From: Virgisporangium aurantiacum
Lineage (GTDB): Bacteria; Actinomycetota; Actinomycetes; Mycobacteriales; Micromonosporaceae
DNA: 64,000 bases
Direction of reading: 5' to 3'
Assembly: GCF_016863635.1 (NCBI RefSeq)
Contig: NZ_BOPG01000063.1
Coordinates: 112,080 to 176,079 of the forward strand
This document shows positions 53,482-61,846 of the stretch, in pieces. The notes beneath the pieces are model-generated. The model searched no databases and was not told the DNA's origin. It was given only the letters and a program-made list of their open reading frames with translations. Numbering within the stretch: the first letter of the stretch is position 1; each line of letters begins with the position of its first letter. A program made the position numbers and the translations under genes.

Positions 53482-53924
53482 CAGCGGTGCACCGCCGGTC
53501 CGACGCGCTCCGTCGACAGTGGACTGAACGTCTCGATGTGCCTCATCACGTTCTCCTCGGCGCGCCAGACGCCGTTCGTGTAGCCGGCCGGCTCGGCGTT
53601 GTAGAGGCGGATGTAACCACCGGTCGCGTGCCGCGTGCCGGCATCGGTGACCCAGCACATGAGGTCCCGGTGCGCCGACCCGCGGGCGAACAGCAGCAGC
53701 GCGTCACGGTCGCGGAAGAACGCGATCGTGCCCAGGCTGAACGGGTACCGCCAGTAGACGGTGTGCCAGCAGTACCCCCGCATCCGCTTCATCTGCCGCA
53801 CCAGGCGCAGCCACCGCGGCAGCAGCCGGATCAGCGACAGCGGCCCGCGGTACCGTGTCGCGCCGACGAACATCGCCGTCGCCTGTCCCATCGGCGGCGC
53901 GTTCGAGAAGTCGTCGGTGCGCAT
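53481..53924 (-). CDS. ABM-like monooxygenase (DUF4188, af470-like)
   Basis: A 147-residue protein of the DUF4188 group, now linked to the af470-type monooxygenase of fumagillin assembly (from memory). Typical phrases are TAMFVGATRYRGPLSLIRLL, GYCWHTVYWRYPFSLGTIAF and FARGSAHRDLM. Family knowledge suggests cofactor-light oxygenation of a lipid-like substrate. The gene has 1-base TGATG overlaps with both neighbours. Confidence 0.78.
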   Translation of the reverse strand: MRTDDFSNAPPMGQATAMFVGATRYRGPLSLIRLLPRWLRLVRQMKRMRGYCWHTVYWRYPFSLGTIAFFRDRDALLLFARGSAHRDLMCWVTDAGTRHATGGYIRLYNAEPAGYTNGVWRAEENVMRHIETFSPLSTERVGPAVHR

Positions 53925-55456
53925 CAGCGTGCTCCCGTCATCAGGTAGACGTTCTTGATCCGGTTGTCGGTGCCCGCGAAGGGACCTTCGTCGTGGTCGA
54001 ACACGCGCACCTCGACGCGGGCCGCCGACGGGTCCTCGCGCAACGACTCGGCGAAGTCGCGGCTGGCCGACGCGAGGTGCGCGACCACGCCGTCGGCGCA
54101 CCGCCGGGCGAGGTCGTCGCGCTCGTCGCGGTCGAGGACCACGGAGGTGCGCAGGCGCAGGTTCACCACGGGACGCGGACGCAGGTCGGGGTCCTCGACC
54201 AGTTCCAGGCAGAACCCGGCGATCAGGTGCGCCATCGGGTTGCCGGCGTACAGGCCGTACTCGACGTCCTGCGGGTAGATGTTGGCGCCCATGTACGAGA
54301 CCGTGCTGTCGCGGCGGCCGAACAGGAACAGGAACGGCAGCCGCATTCGGTCGGTGCTCCAGGCGTCCAACGCCTCCGCGCGCAGCGACGGCGGGAGAGC
54401 GGCGAGCACGTCGGGGAACGGGTGCAGCCGTCCCTCGTCACCGATGTTGTACCGCACCTTGGGCGCCATCACCGACGTCGAGTTCACCGTGCAGACGACG
54501 TCGTTGTCGGCGTTGGTCTCCAGGTAGGTCTCCAGCGGGTTGTACTGGAACACCATCGGCAGCCGGTGCTCGTCGGGGCCGAGCAGCCGCGCCCGCAACG
54601 CGTCGTCGTGCCGCAGCCGGCGGCGCAGCCACACGCTGAGGTCGGTCTCCCCCGCGACCCCGATCGTCAGATCACTGGCGCCGTACCCGCTGCGCACCTT
54701 GACGAAGCGCTCCTCGAGGTAGTCCCGGAGCGCCTCGGTCATTCCCTCGCCGCCGACCAGACCGCTGATCCGGTAGTCACTCCACCGGAACTCGAGAGCG
54801 TCGAGCGCGTCGCGCAGGTGCTTCAGGAACGGCGGGTACGCGGTGACGATGTACTCGAACCCGGGTCCGAAGTGCGTCAGCGTGTCGACGATCTTCGCGA
54901 GGTCGGGGCCGGTGTTCTTCACCATGGCGACCTTCGCCATCGCGATGCCGGTGTTGGTGCCGGTGGCCCACGCGCCCATCGAGTACGCGTTGATCACGAA
55001 GCGGCGGCGCGACGGGAAGACGAGCGTCGTGTACCCGGCCAGGTTCTTGTGGACGGTGTTCAATTCGCGCCGGCTGCGCACCCAGTTGAACGGCGTACCC
55101 GACGAGCCCGACGACTCGTCGACCACGCTGCCGCTGACGAGAATCCGGCCGTGCCAGCACCGCTGCTCCTCCGGATACGCCTGGACGTAGGACCGCTTCG
55201 ACGTCTCCGGATAGGTGGAGAGGTCGAAGTACCGGAAGACCCAGTCGCGCCGGCGCAGGAAGTCGGCATAGGCGGGGACGTCGAGAGCGGCGAACTGGCA
55301 CGTCATGAACGCGTGCAGGCGGGCGAACCGGCCCATCCACGGGCGGTAGTTGCGGGCCATCGTCCGCCAGACGGCGGGGTGCACCCGGTACAGCGCATAG
55401 AGCGCGGTCAACGCGAGGCTGGTCAGCCGCAGCGTCCACTGGCGAACGAAACTCAT
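53924..55456 (-). CDS. Adenylate-forming ligase, PaaK-like
   Basis: A 510-residue ANL-superfamily enzyme. SGSSGTPFNWVRSR is the nucleotide-binding P-loop, SGYGASDLTIGVAGETDL the aromatic/acid region, and MGANIYPQDVEYGLY the late hinge motif, in the order found in phenylacetate:CoA ligases. It would activate a carboxylic acid as acyl-AMP for transfer to CoA or an amine. It is first in the operon, coupled to the monooxygenase, acyltransferase and nitroreductase. ATG 55456 is preferred over GTG 55468. Confidence 0.85.
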   Translation of the reverse strand: MSFVRQWTLRLTSLALTALYALYRVHPAVWRTMARNYRPWMGRFARLHAFMTCQFAALDVPAYADFLRRRDWVFRYFDLSTYPETSKRSYVQAYPEEQRCWHGRILVSGSVVDESSGSSGTPFNWVRSRRELNTVHKNLAGYTTLVFPSRRRFVINAYSMGAWATGTNTGIAMAKVAMVKNTGPDLAKIVDTLTHFGPGFEYIVTAYPPFLKHLRDALDALEFRWSDYRISGLVGGEGMTEALRDYLEERFVKVRSGYGASDLTIGVAGETDLSVWLRRRLRHDDALRARLLGPDEHRLPMVFQYNPLETYLETNADNDVVCTVNSTSVMAPKVRYNIGDEGRLHPFPDVLAALPPSLRAEALDAWSTDRMRLPFLFLFGRRDSTVSYMGANIYPQDVEYGLYAGNPMAHLIAGFCLELVEDPDLRPRPVVNLRLRTSVVLDRDERDDLARRCADGVVAHLASASRDFAESLREDPSAARVEVRVFDHDEGPFAGTDNRIKNVYLMTGAR

Positions 55457-55538
55457 CACGCCCAGCACCGTATGAAAAACACGGCGCCGCCACCTCGGCC
55501 CAGGTACTCAACCCGGCCTAGGTAGCGGCGCCCACGAA

Positions 55539-58010
55539 CTATTCCTTCACACCCATGTGCTCGATCGGTGGGACCCGGAGCAGCCGGCCGATCGGCAGCA
55601 CGGTGGTGAGCAGCGCCAGCAGCGCCGTCCCCCCGATCACCGCGACCCAGCCCAGCGGCGGCACGTAGGGCACCGGTTCGCCGGTCACCGACCTGACCAC
55701 CAACGCCAGCGTCACCAACGCGATCGTCGCACCCGTCAGCACCGCGACCCCGAGCAGCCCGGCCTGTTCCGCGTTGACCATCCGCCGCGCCTGGCGGCGG
55801 GTGACCCCGACGAGGCGCAGCACGGCCAGTTCCCGCCGCCGCGCGAGGGCCGCGATGACCATCGTGTTCGCCGCCGCCAGCGCGGCGTACCCGACCATCA
55901 CGCCGACGAGCAGCTTGTTGAGCCACGCGCTGACGGCGAGGTCGTCGGCGAGCTGTCGGGTGAGACCGTCGGTGGCGACGAGGGACGCGCCCGGAAAGCG
56001 GTCGGCGAGGCCGGCCGGGTCACCCGCGATGAGGATCTCGTCGTCCAGGTTCCGGGCGGTGTGACCGGTGACCGTCTCGCGCGTCAGCGTGATGTCGCCG
56101 AAGCCGAGGCCGCGGTCGTAGATCGCCACCAGCCGCAGCGTCACCGGCGTGCCGTCGCCGAGCCAGAGCTTCACCCGGTCGCCGACCTTCCACCCGTGCG
56201 TGGACGCCCGGATCGACGACGCCGCAACGGTGTCGGCGCCGCGCAGGTCGGCAACGTCGCCGTCGGTCACCCGGAGGTCCATTGTGGACGCCAGGTCGGT
56301 CGCGTCGACGGCCTGCGCGCCGACCACCTCCGCGCTGTCCAGGAACTTGACGACGACCGACGTGCGCCGCACCGCCGTCGCGGACTCGACCCCGGCGGTC
56401 TTCCGCACCTCGTCCACTGTGGACGGAGGCAGGCCGGCCGGCGCGACCAGCGCGTGCCCGGCGATCAGGCCGTCGCGGCTCTGCGCCAGCGTCTGGCGTT
56501 CGAGGTTGTTCTGCAGGAACCAGACCGAGCCGCCGAGGCCGACCGACAGCACCAGCGCGGTGAGCACCGCGGCCATGCCGCGCGCGTTCGCCTTGAGGTT
56601 GGCCGTCGCGAGGTAGCCGCTGGCGCCCCACACGAGGCGCAGCACCGGCGCGAGGACCGTGGCGGCGGTCCGGTTGATCCACGGCGCCAGCAGGCCGACC
56701 GCGGTCACGAAGAGGTACAGCATGCCCAGCGCGCCGGCCAGCGCCGCCTGGCCGCCGGCGCCGAGGGTGAACGCGCTCGACGCGAGGGCACCGCCCAGCG
56801 CGACGAGGCCGAAGACCAGCCGCACCTTGCCGCCGCGTTGCGCTTCGACGGCGACCTCGCCGAGCGCCTCCACGGGCCGGATCGAGGTGACCCGGCGGGC
56901 CGCGATGAGCGCCGAGAGCAGGGCCACCAGCGCGACGACAACGGCGGCCGCGACGGGTGCGGCCAGGCCGTCGGAGATCGGGAAACCGGCCGGGACGAAG
57001 CCGCGGTCGACGAGTTGGCGGCGCACGAAGCGGGTCGCGAGGAGGCCGGCCGGCGCGCCGATCGCCACGGCGGCGAGGCTCACCAGCGCCGCCTCCGCCA
57101 TGATCATCCGACGGACCTGGCCCGGGGTCGCGGCGATCGCGCGCAGCAGCGCCAGATCGCGACGGCGGTGCCGCACCGACAGGCCGACGGTGGCCGCGAC
57201 GACGAACACGATCAGCAGCACGACGTACCCGCCGAACGCACCGCCCGCCTGGACCAGCAGTTCCCGCGCCGCGAGGCCGTCGGAATCCTCGATCAGACCG
57301 CGGTCTTTGCCGATGTAGACCCTCGCGTCTGTTGCCAACGCGCGCACCGCTTCCAGCACGGCACCGCGGTCGGCGCCCGGCGCGACGACGACGCCGACGA
57401 CGGAGACACGGCCCGGGCGGGCGAACAACGATGCCGCATGCGGATCGGTGAAGAACACCGCCGGTGCCGGCCCGTCGACCACGCCGCTGACGCGGTACGT
57501 CCGCGCCACTCCCCCGACGAGCACGTCGGCCCGCTGGCCGGGCGCGAGCCCGAGCCGCCGGTCCACCGCGACGTCCGTGTCGGACGCGGGCGCGGTGCCG
57601 TCGACGATCCGGTACGGCGCCAGCGCCGCCGCGCCCCAGCCGTGGCCCTCGACCACAATGGACGCCGACGGAACCACCACCGGCACGGTGTCGTCGCCGG
57701 CGGCGCGCGCCACGCCGGGAACCGCGCGGATGCGCTCGGCGAGGTCCGCGGGAACGGTACCGCCCTCCGGCAGGCGCACCGACGAGACGACGTCCGAGCC
57801 GTCGAGATCCTTGGAGTGGACGGTGATCTCGCGGTTGGCGACCACGATGTCGGCGGCCGCGTACCGGACCGGCGTCGGTTCGTACCGCAGTCCCGACTCG
57901 ACGAGCGCGCCCATCGCCATCAGGATCATCACGCCCGCGGCGAGCGCGAGCAGCGTGGCGACCGCGGATCCGGGCCGGAACCGCAGCATCCGCAGGGCAA
58001 GGCGCGTCAT
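55539..58010 (-). CDS. FtsX-type ABC transporter permease (MacB-like)
   Basis: An 823-residue permease with the DUF214/FtsX layout. A first helix (AVATLLALAAGVMILMAMGA) and a large extracytoplasmic domain (about 40-250) precede a cluster of helices. A second large outside domain and a final helix bundle follow. It is the exporter subunit for the ATPase encoded 100 bases upstream. Three consecutive hairpins occupy that gap. Systems of this kind export lipids or peptides or sense antibiotics, and pair with two-component systems like the one downstream at 59622-61507. Confidence 0.88.
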   Translation of the reverse strand: MTRLALRMLRFRPGSAVATLLALAAGVMILMAMGALVESGLRYEPTPVRYAAADIVVANREITVHSKDLDGSDVVSSVRLPEGGTVPADLAERIRAVPGVARAAGDDTVPVVVPSASIVVEGHGWGAAALAPYRIVDGTAPASDTDVAVDRRLGLAPGQRADVLVGGVARTYRVSGVVDGPAPAVFFTDPHAASLFARPGRVSVVGVVVAPGADRGAVLEAVRALATDARVYIGKDRGLIEDSDGLAARELLVQAGGAFGGYVVLLIVFVVAATVGLSVRHRRRDLALLRAIAATPGQVRRMIMAEAALVSLAAVAIGAPAGLLATRFVRRQLVDRGFVPAGFPISDGLAAPVAAAVVVALVALLSALIAARRVTSIRPVEALGEVAVEAQRGGKVRLVFGLVALGGALASSAFTLGAGGQAALAGALGMLYLFVTAVGLLAPWINRTAATVLAPVLRLVWGASGYLATANLKANARGMAAVLTALVLSVGLGGSVWFLQNNLERQTLAQSRDGLIAGHALVAPAGLPPSTVDEVRKTAGVESATAVRRTSVVVKFLDSAEVVGAQAVDATDLASTMDLRVTDGDVADLRGADTVAASSIRASTHGWKVGDRVKLWLGDGTPVTLRLVAIYDRGLGFGDITLTRETVTGHTARNLDDEILIAGDPAGLADRFPGASLVATDGLTRQLADDLAVSAWLNKLLVGVMVGYAALAAANTMVIAALARRRELAVLRLVGVTRRQARRMVNAEQAGLLGVAVLTGATIALVTLALVVRSVTGEPVPYVPPLGWVAVIGGTALLALLTTVLPIGRLLRVPPIEHMGVKE

Positions 58011-58110
58011 GACCGCACCTCGCTTCGCGAGCTGCGGTCCTGCCGCCGATCCGCTCGCTCCGCGAGCGAATCGGCTTCCCTGTGCCCAATGATGATCTCG
58101 CTTCGCTCGA

Positions 58111-58113
<3 letters not shown>
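58011..58113. repeat. Cluster of three consecutive hairpins between ATPase and permease genes
   Basis: H1 at 58011-58039 (GACCGCA-CTCGC-ttc-GCGAG-TGCGGTC), H2 at 58046-58074 (CCGAT-CGCTCGC-tcc-GCGAGCG-ATCGG) and H3 at 58093-58113 (TGATC...GATCA). All share a CGC-ttc/tcc-GCG core loop. They fill the only gap inside the exporter operon, so they may set the ATPase-to-permease ratio by termination or mRNA processing. Confidence 0.72.
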
Positions 58114-58878
<765 letters not shown>

Positions 58879-58881
58879 CAG

Positions 58882-58915
58882 GTTCTCCGTATCTGGTAAT
58901 GGTTACCCGGAGAAC
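58882..58915 (-). promoter_or_regulatory. RBS-sequestering hairpin before the ABC ATPase gene
   Basis: On the minus-strand mRNA, GUUCUCCG (58915-58908) pairs with CGGAGAAC (58889-58882), which contains the Shine-Dalgarno sequence. An upper GGUAA/UUACC stem tops it, with a 5-base bulge. If transcription begins upstream of 58915 the start site would be masked. Alternatively GGTAATGGTTACC (58895-58907) is a protein-binding palindrome. Confidence 0.55.
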
Positions 58916-58964
58916 GCTATGGCGACGGCGGTCGATGGACGATCCAGCCAGCGAGTCGATCGAG

Positions 58965-58980
58965 GTACAGCCTGCTGTAC
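58965..58980. promoter_or_regulatory. Palindrome GTACAGCCTGCTGTAC, likely response-regulator site (copy 1)
   Basis: GTACAGC and GCTGTAC arms around CT. The identical 16 bases recur at 61548-61563 before the histidine kinase gene. This copy lies between the ABC ATPase gene and the DNRLRE-like gene and abuts TATATT, a possible -10 box for the latter. Confidence 0.8.
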
Positions 58981-59032
58981 TATATTCACCGTCATCCATA
59001 TCGGATGCGTCTGATGCATACGGGGGTATGTA

Positions 59033-59635
59033 GTGCGTCGTCTGTCTTCCTTCCTGCTCGTCCTCGCCGCGGCGCTTGCCGCGGCCGCCTTCGCCGCCGT
59101 TCCCGCGAACGCCAACGCCTCCACCGTGGTCGTCGCGGGCAACCGGCTCGCGTGGACCTCGGTCTGGCGGTCCTATCCGTCCAAGTCCGACTTCAACAGC
59201 CTCGACGTGGCGCGGGTCGGCCACGAGAGCGACAGCGGGGGCACCAACCGGTCGTTCTTCCGCATGGACACCTCGGCGCTGAAGGGCGCCCAGATCCTCT
59301 CCGCCCGGTTCCGCACGTTCGAGACCCACTCGTGGTCGTGCAGCGCCCGGCCGGTGGAGGTGTGGCGCACCGGTCCCATCGACGCCGCGACCACGTGGAA
59401 CAACCAGCCCGCCTGGATCGCCAAGCTCACCGTCCTCAACGTGGCCAAGGGCTACAGCAGCTCCTGCCCCGACGGCAATGTCGACTTCAACGTGCTCGCC
59501 GCCGTGCGGGAGGCCGCCGCGGCCGGCGCCGACGACGTGACCCTCGGCCTGCGCGCCACCAGCGAGGTCGACACCTACGGGTGGAAGAAGTTCGACAACG
59601 ACCCGGTGCTCATCGTGGAGTTCATCGCGCCCTAG
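59033..59635 (+). CDS. Secreted DNRLRE-like beta-sandwich protein
   Basis: A 200-residue exported protein. A Sec signal (LSSFLLVLAAALAAAAFAAV, cut after ANA near residue 29) is followed by a DNRLRE/PGA-type beta-sandwich with the phrases NSLDVARVGH, NRSFFRMDTSALKGAQILSA and TTWNNQPAWIAKL. These domains often sit on wall or surface proteins that bind glycans. There are two cysteines (SWSCSA and SSSCPD). It starts behind the first response-regulator palindrome, so it may be an output of the two-component system. Confidence 0.82.
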   Translation: MRRLSSFLLVLAAALAAAAFAAVPANANASTVVVAGNRLAWTSVWRSYPSKSDFNSLDVARVGHESDSGGTNRSFFRMDTSALKGAQILSARFRTFETHSWSCSARPVEVWRTGPIDAATTWNNQPAWIAKLTVLNVAKGYSSSCPDGNVDFNVLAAVREAAAAGADDVTLGLRATSEVDTYGWKKFDNDPVLIVEFIAP

Positions 59636-60278
59636 TGTCCTCCAGGTAACGCAGCACGGCCGTCACCCGGCGATCGGCCCGGTCGTCGGGTGACAGGTCG
59701 AGCTTCGCGAAGATGCTGCGGATGTGCTTGTGCACGGCCCCGTCGGTGACGAACAGCCGCTCGGCGATCGCGGTGTTGCCGAGCCCTTCGGCCATCAGCG
59801 CGAGCACGTCGCGCTCGCGCGGGCTGAGCCGGCTCAGCGTGCTGTCGGGGCGGCTGCGGGCCAGCAACTGGCCGACCACCTCGGGATCGATGGCCGTGCC
59901 ACCGTCGGCGACGCGGTGCAGCGCGCCGAGGAACTCCTCCACCCGGCCGACGCGTTCCTTGAGCATGTACCCGAGCCCGGTCGCGCCGGCGGCGAGCAGG
60001 TCGGTCGCGAACGCCTGCTCCACGTACGCCGACAGCACCAGCACCGCGAGCGCGGGATGCCGGCGCCGCGCCTCGACGGCGGCGACGATGCCCTCGTCGG
60101 TGTGCGTGGGCGGCATCCGGACGTCGACGATCGCGACGTCGGGCTTGTGAGTGTCCACAGCGGACAGGAACGTCGACGGAGAGTCGGTGGTGGCCACCAC
60201 GTCGAGCCCCTCGGCCCGCAGCAGCAGCGCCAGTCCCTCGCGCAGCAGCGCGTCGTCCTCGGCGATCACGATCCGCAC
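59622..60278 (-). CDS. NarL/LuxR-type response regulator
   Basis: A 218-residue regulator. The receiver domain (about 1-120) has the acidic pocket EDD and phospho-Asp in VAIVDVRMPPTHTDEG. The LuxR helix-turn-helix is at the end (LSPRERDVLALMAEGLGNTA and FVTDGAVHKHIRSIFAKL). GTG 60278 overlaps the kinase stop by 13 bases, so the pair is coupled. It probably binds the GTACAGC-CT-GCTGTAC palindromes at 58965 and 61548. Confidence 0.92.
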   Translation of the reverse strand: MRIVIAEDDALLREGLALLLRAEGLDVVATTDSPSTFLSAVDTHKPDVAIVDVRMPPTHTDEGIVAAVEARRRHPALAVLVLSAYVEQAFATDLLAAGATGLGYMLKERVGRVEEFLGALHRVADGGTAIDPEVVGQLLARSRPDSTLSRLSPRERDVLALMAEGLGNTAIAERLFVTDGAVHKHIRSIFAKLDLSPDDRADRRVTAVLRYLEDTRAR

Positions 60279-61507
60279 GGCAACTCCACGTCCATCGTCG
60301 TCGGCCCACCGGGTGGGCTGGTTAGTGTGAACCGGCCGTCGTACGCCTCGACGCGCCGGCGGATCCCCACGAGCCCGGAGCCGTTGCCCTCGTCGGCGCC
60401 GCCGCGGCCGTCGTCGGCGACCGTGAGGAGAAGGCGGTCGCCCGCGCGCCGGACGGTCACGGCCGCGCTGCCCGCACCGCTGTGTTTGGCGACGTTCGTG
60501 AGCGCCTCGGCCACCACGAAGTACGCGGTCGCCTCGACCGACGCGGCACACCGGCCCGGCACGTCCACCTCGACCGTGCACGGAACGGCGTTACCGCTCG
60601 CCAGGCCGGCGAGCGCGGCGGCGAGCCCGCGGTCGTCGAGCACCGGTGGCAGGATGCCGCGCACCACCGTCCGCAGTTCGGCGAGCGCCAGTTCGGCGGC
60701 GTCGTGGGCGCGGTCGAGGATCTCGCCGGCCCGCGCGGGGTCGCGGCTCAGCGCCCGCTTCGCCGCTCCGACCAGCACGGTGACCGCGACCAGCCGGTTC
60801 TGCGCCCCGTCGTGCAACGACCGCTCGATGCGCCGCAGTTCCACGGCGTGCGCGTCGAGCGCGGCCGCGCGGGTGGCGGTCAGCTCGGCGATCCGCAGCG
60901 ACACGTCGACGTCGCGCGGCGGCGCCAGCCACCGGCGGCCCGGCGCCGCCTGCACGCGGGCCATCCACGGGAGGACCGGGAGGGTGACCGCGAGCCAGCC
61001 GACGCCCATCAGCGCGACCGCGAGCGCGTCGGGCAGCCCGTCGATGCGCCAGGAGACGTAGCCCGGTCCGCCCACGTCGGGCGGGATCAGCCAGAAGTAG
61101 AGCGGGAACAGCACGTACTGGACGGCGTTCAACGGCAGCGACAACCCGATCGCGCCGAGCGCGAACCCGAACGTGCCGTGGATGGCCACGAACGCGAGTT
61201 CGCGCCGCACCCAGGGGTCGCGCACCGCGTCCCGTAAACCGGCGGGCACCGGCGGCGGCGCGGGAAGGGTGGTGTTCCAGCGGGACAGCCGGCCCCGTTC
61301 CCGGTTGGCGGCCGACCGCGCGGCCCGCAGTGCCGACGGCACAGCCACCAGGCCGACCCCGACCACGCTCGCGACCGCCACCACCATCAGCACCAGGAAC
61401 GCCACCAGCGCCAGGATCGAGGTGCCGAGGCCGCCGACGAGGTGTTCGAGCGCGTCGACGGACACGCGCACGCGGTCACGGAGATAGCGGCGCATTCCAG
61501 AGACCAT
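60266..61507 (-). CDS. NarL-partner histidine kinase (HisKA_3 type)
   Basis: A 413-residue sensor kinase. Membrane segments near residues 28-55 (ILALVAFLVLMVVAVASVVG) and 110-185 form the sensor part. The phospho-His is in RIERSLHDGAQNRLVAV, and the ATP-binding domain has AEALTNVAKHSGAG and VADDGRGGADEGNGSGLVGI. It phosphorylates the response regulator encoded downstream. There is no large external domain, so it may sense the membrane or the ABC exporter. ATG 61507 is taken as start; 61495 is possible. Confidence 0.9.
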   Translation of the reverse strand: MVSGMRRYLRDRVRVSVDALEHLVGGLGTSILALVAFLVLMVVAVASVVGVGLVAVPSALRAARSAANRERGRLSRWNTTLPAPPPVPAGLRDAVRDPWVRRELAFVAIHGTFGFALGAIGLSLPLNAVQYVLFPLYFWLIPPDVGGPGYVSWRIDGLPDALAVALMGVGWLAVTLPVLPWMARVQAAPGRRWLAPPRDVDVSLRIAELTATRAAALDAHAVELRRIERSLHDGAQNRLVAVTVLVGAAKRALSRDPARAGEILDRAHDAAELALAELRTVVRGILPPVLDDRGLAAALAGLASGNAVPCTVEVDVPGRCAASVEATAYFVVAEALTNVAKHSGAGSAAVTVRRAGDRLLLTVADDGRGGADEGNGSGLVGIRRRVEAYDGRFTLTSPPGGPTTMDVELPCGS

Positions 61508-61547
61508 AGGCGACGGACTCCCGGAACGGCCCGGCCCGCACGGAAAA

Positions 61548-61563
61548 GTACAGCCTGCTGTAC
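61548..61563. promoter_or_regulatory. Palindrome GTACAGCCTGCTGTAC, likely response-regulator site (copy 2)
   Basis: Identical in all 16 bases to the site at 58965-58980. It lies 41 bases before the kinase start and 59 bases before the divergent small membrane protein, consistent with autoregulation of the two-component system and control of the divergent gene. Confidence 0.8.
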
Positions 61564-61621
61564 CCGGGTCGGGTCGCTGACGGGATCGTCGGCGACGGCG
61601 AGGGTTCCTAGCGTGGTGGTC

Positions 61622-61816
61622 ATGACCTCTGAAACTGGCGGGATGCTACGGCCCGTCCTCTGGCTCGTGCTCATCCTCAGCGCCGCCGCCAACGCGACCG
61701 CGTCGGCCGCCGGCGCGAGCGCGATCGCGAGCGTCGGCTTCGGCGTGATCACGCTCGGCTGCGCGGCGGCTCTGGTCGTGCACCACTACCGGGGCCGCGA
61801 CCGAATCGTGAAGTGA
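61622..61816 (+). CDS. Small membrane protein, 64 residues
   Basis: Two hydrophobic helices (LWLVLILSAAANATASAAGA and SIGFGVITLGCAAALV-like segment) with a basic end HHYRGRDRIVK. It is divergent from the kinase gene with the palindrome at 61548 between, so it is a probable target and perhaps an accessory sensor. Similar small two-helix proteins with the phrase NATASAAG accompany such exporter systems in actinobacteria (from memory). GAGGG lies before the ATG. Confidence 0.68.
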   Translation: MTSETGGMLRPVLWLVLILSAAANATASAAGASAIASVGFGVITLGCAAALVVHHYRGRDRIVK

Positions 61817-61846
61817 TCACGACCGATCGCGGGATATCGTCCTGTC

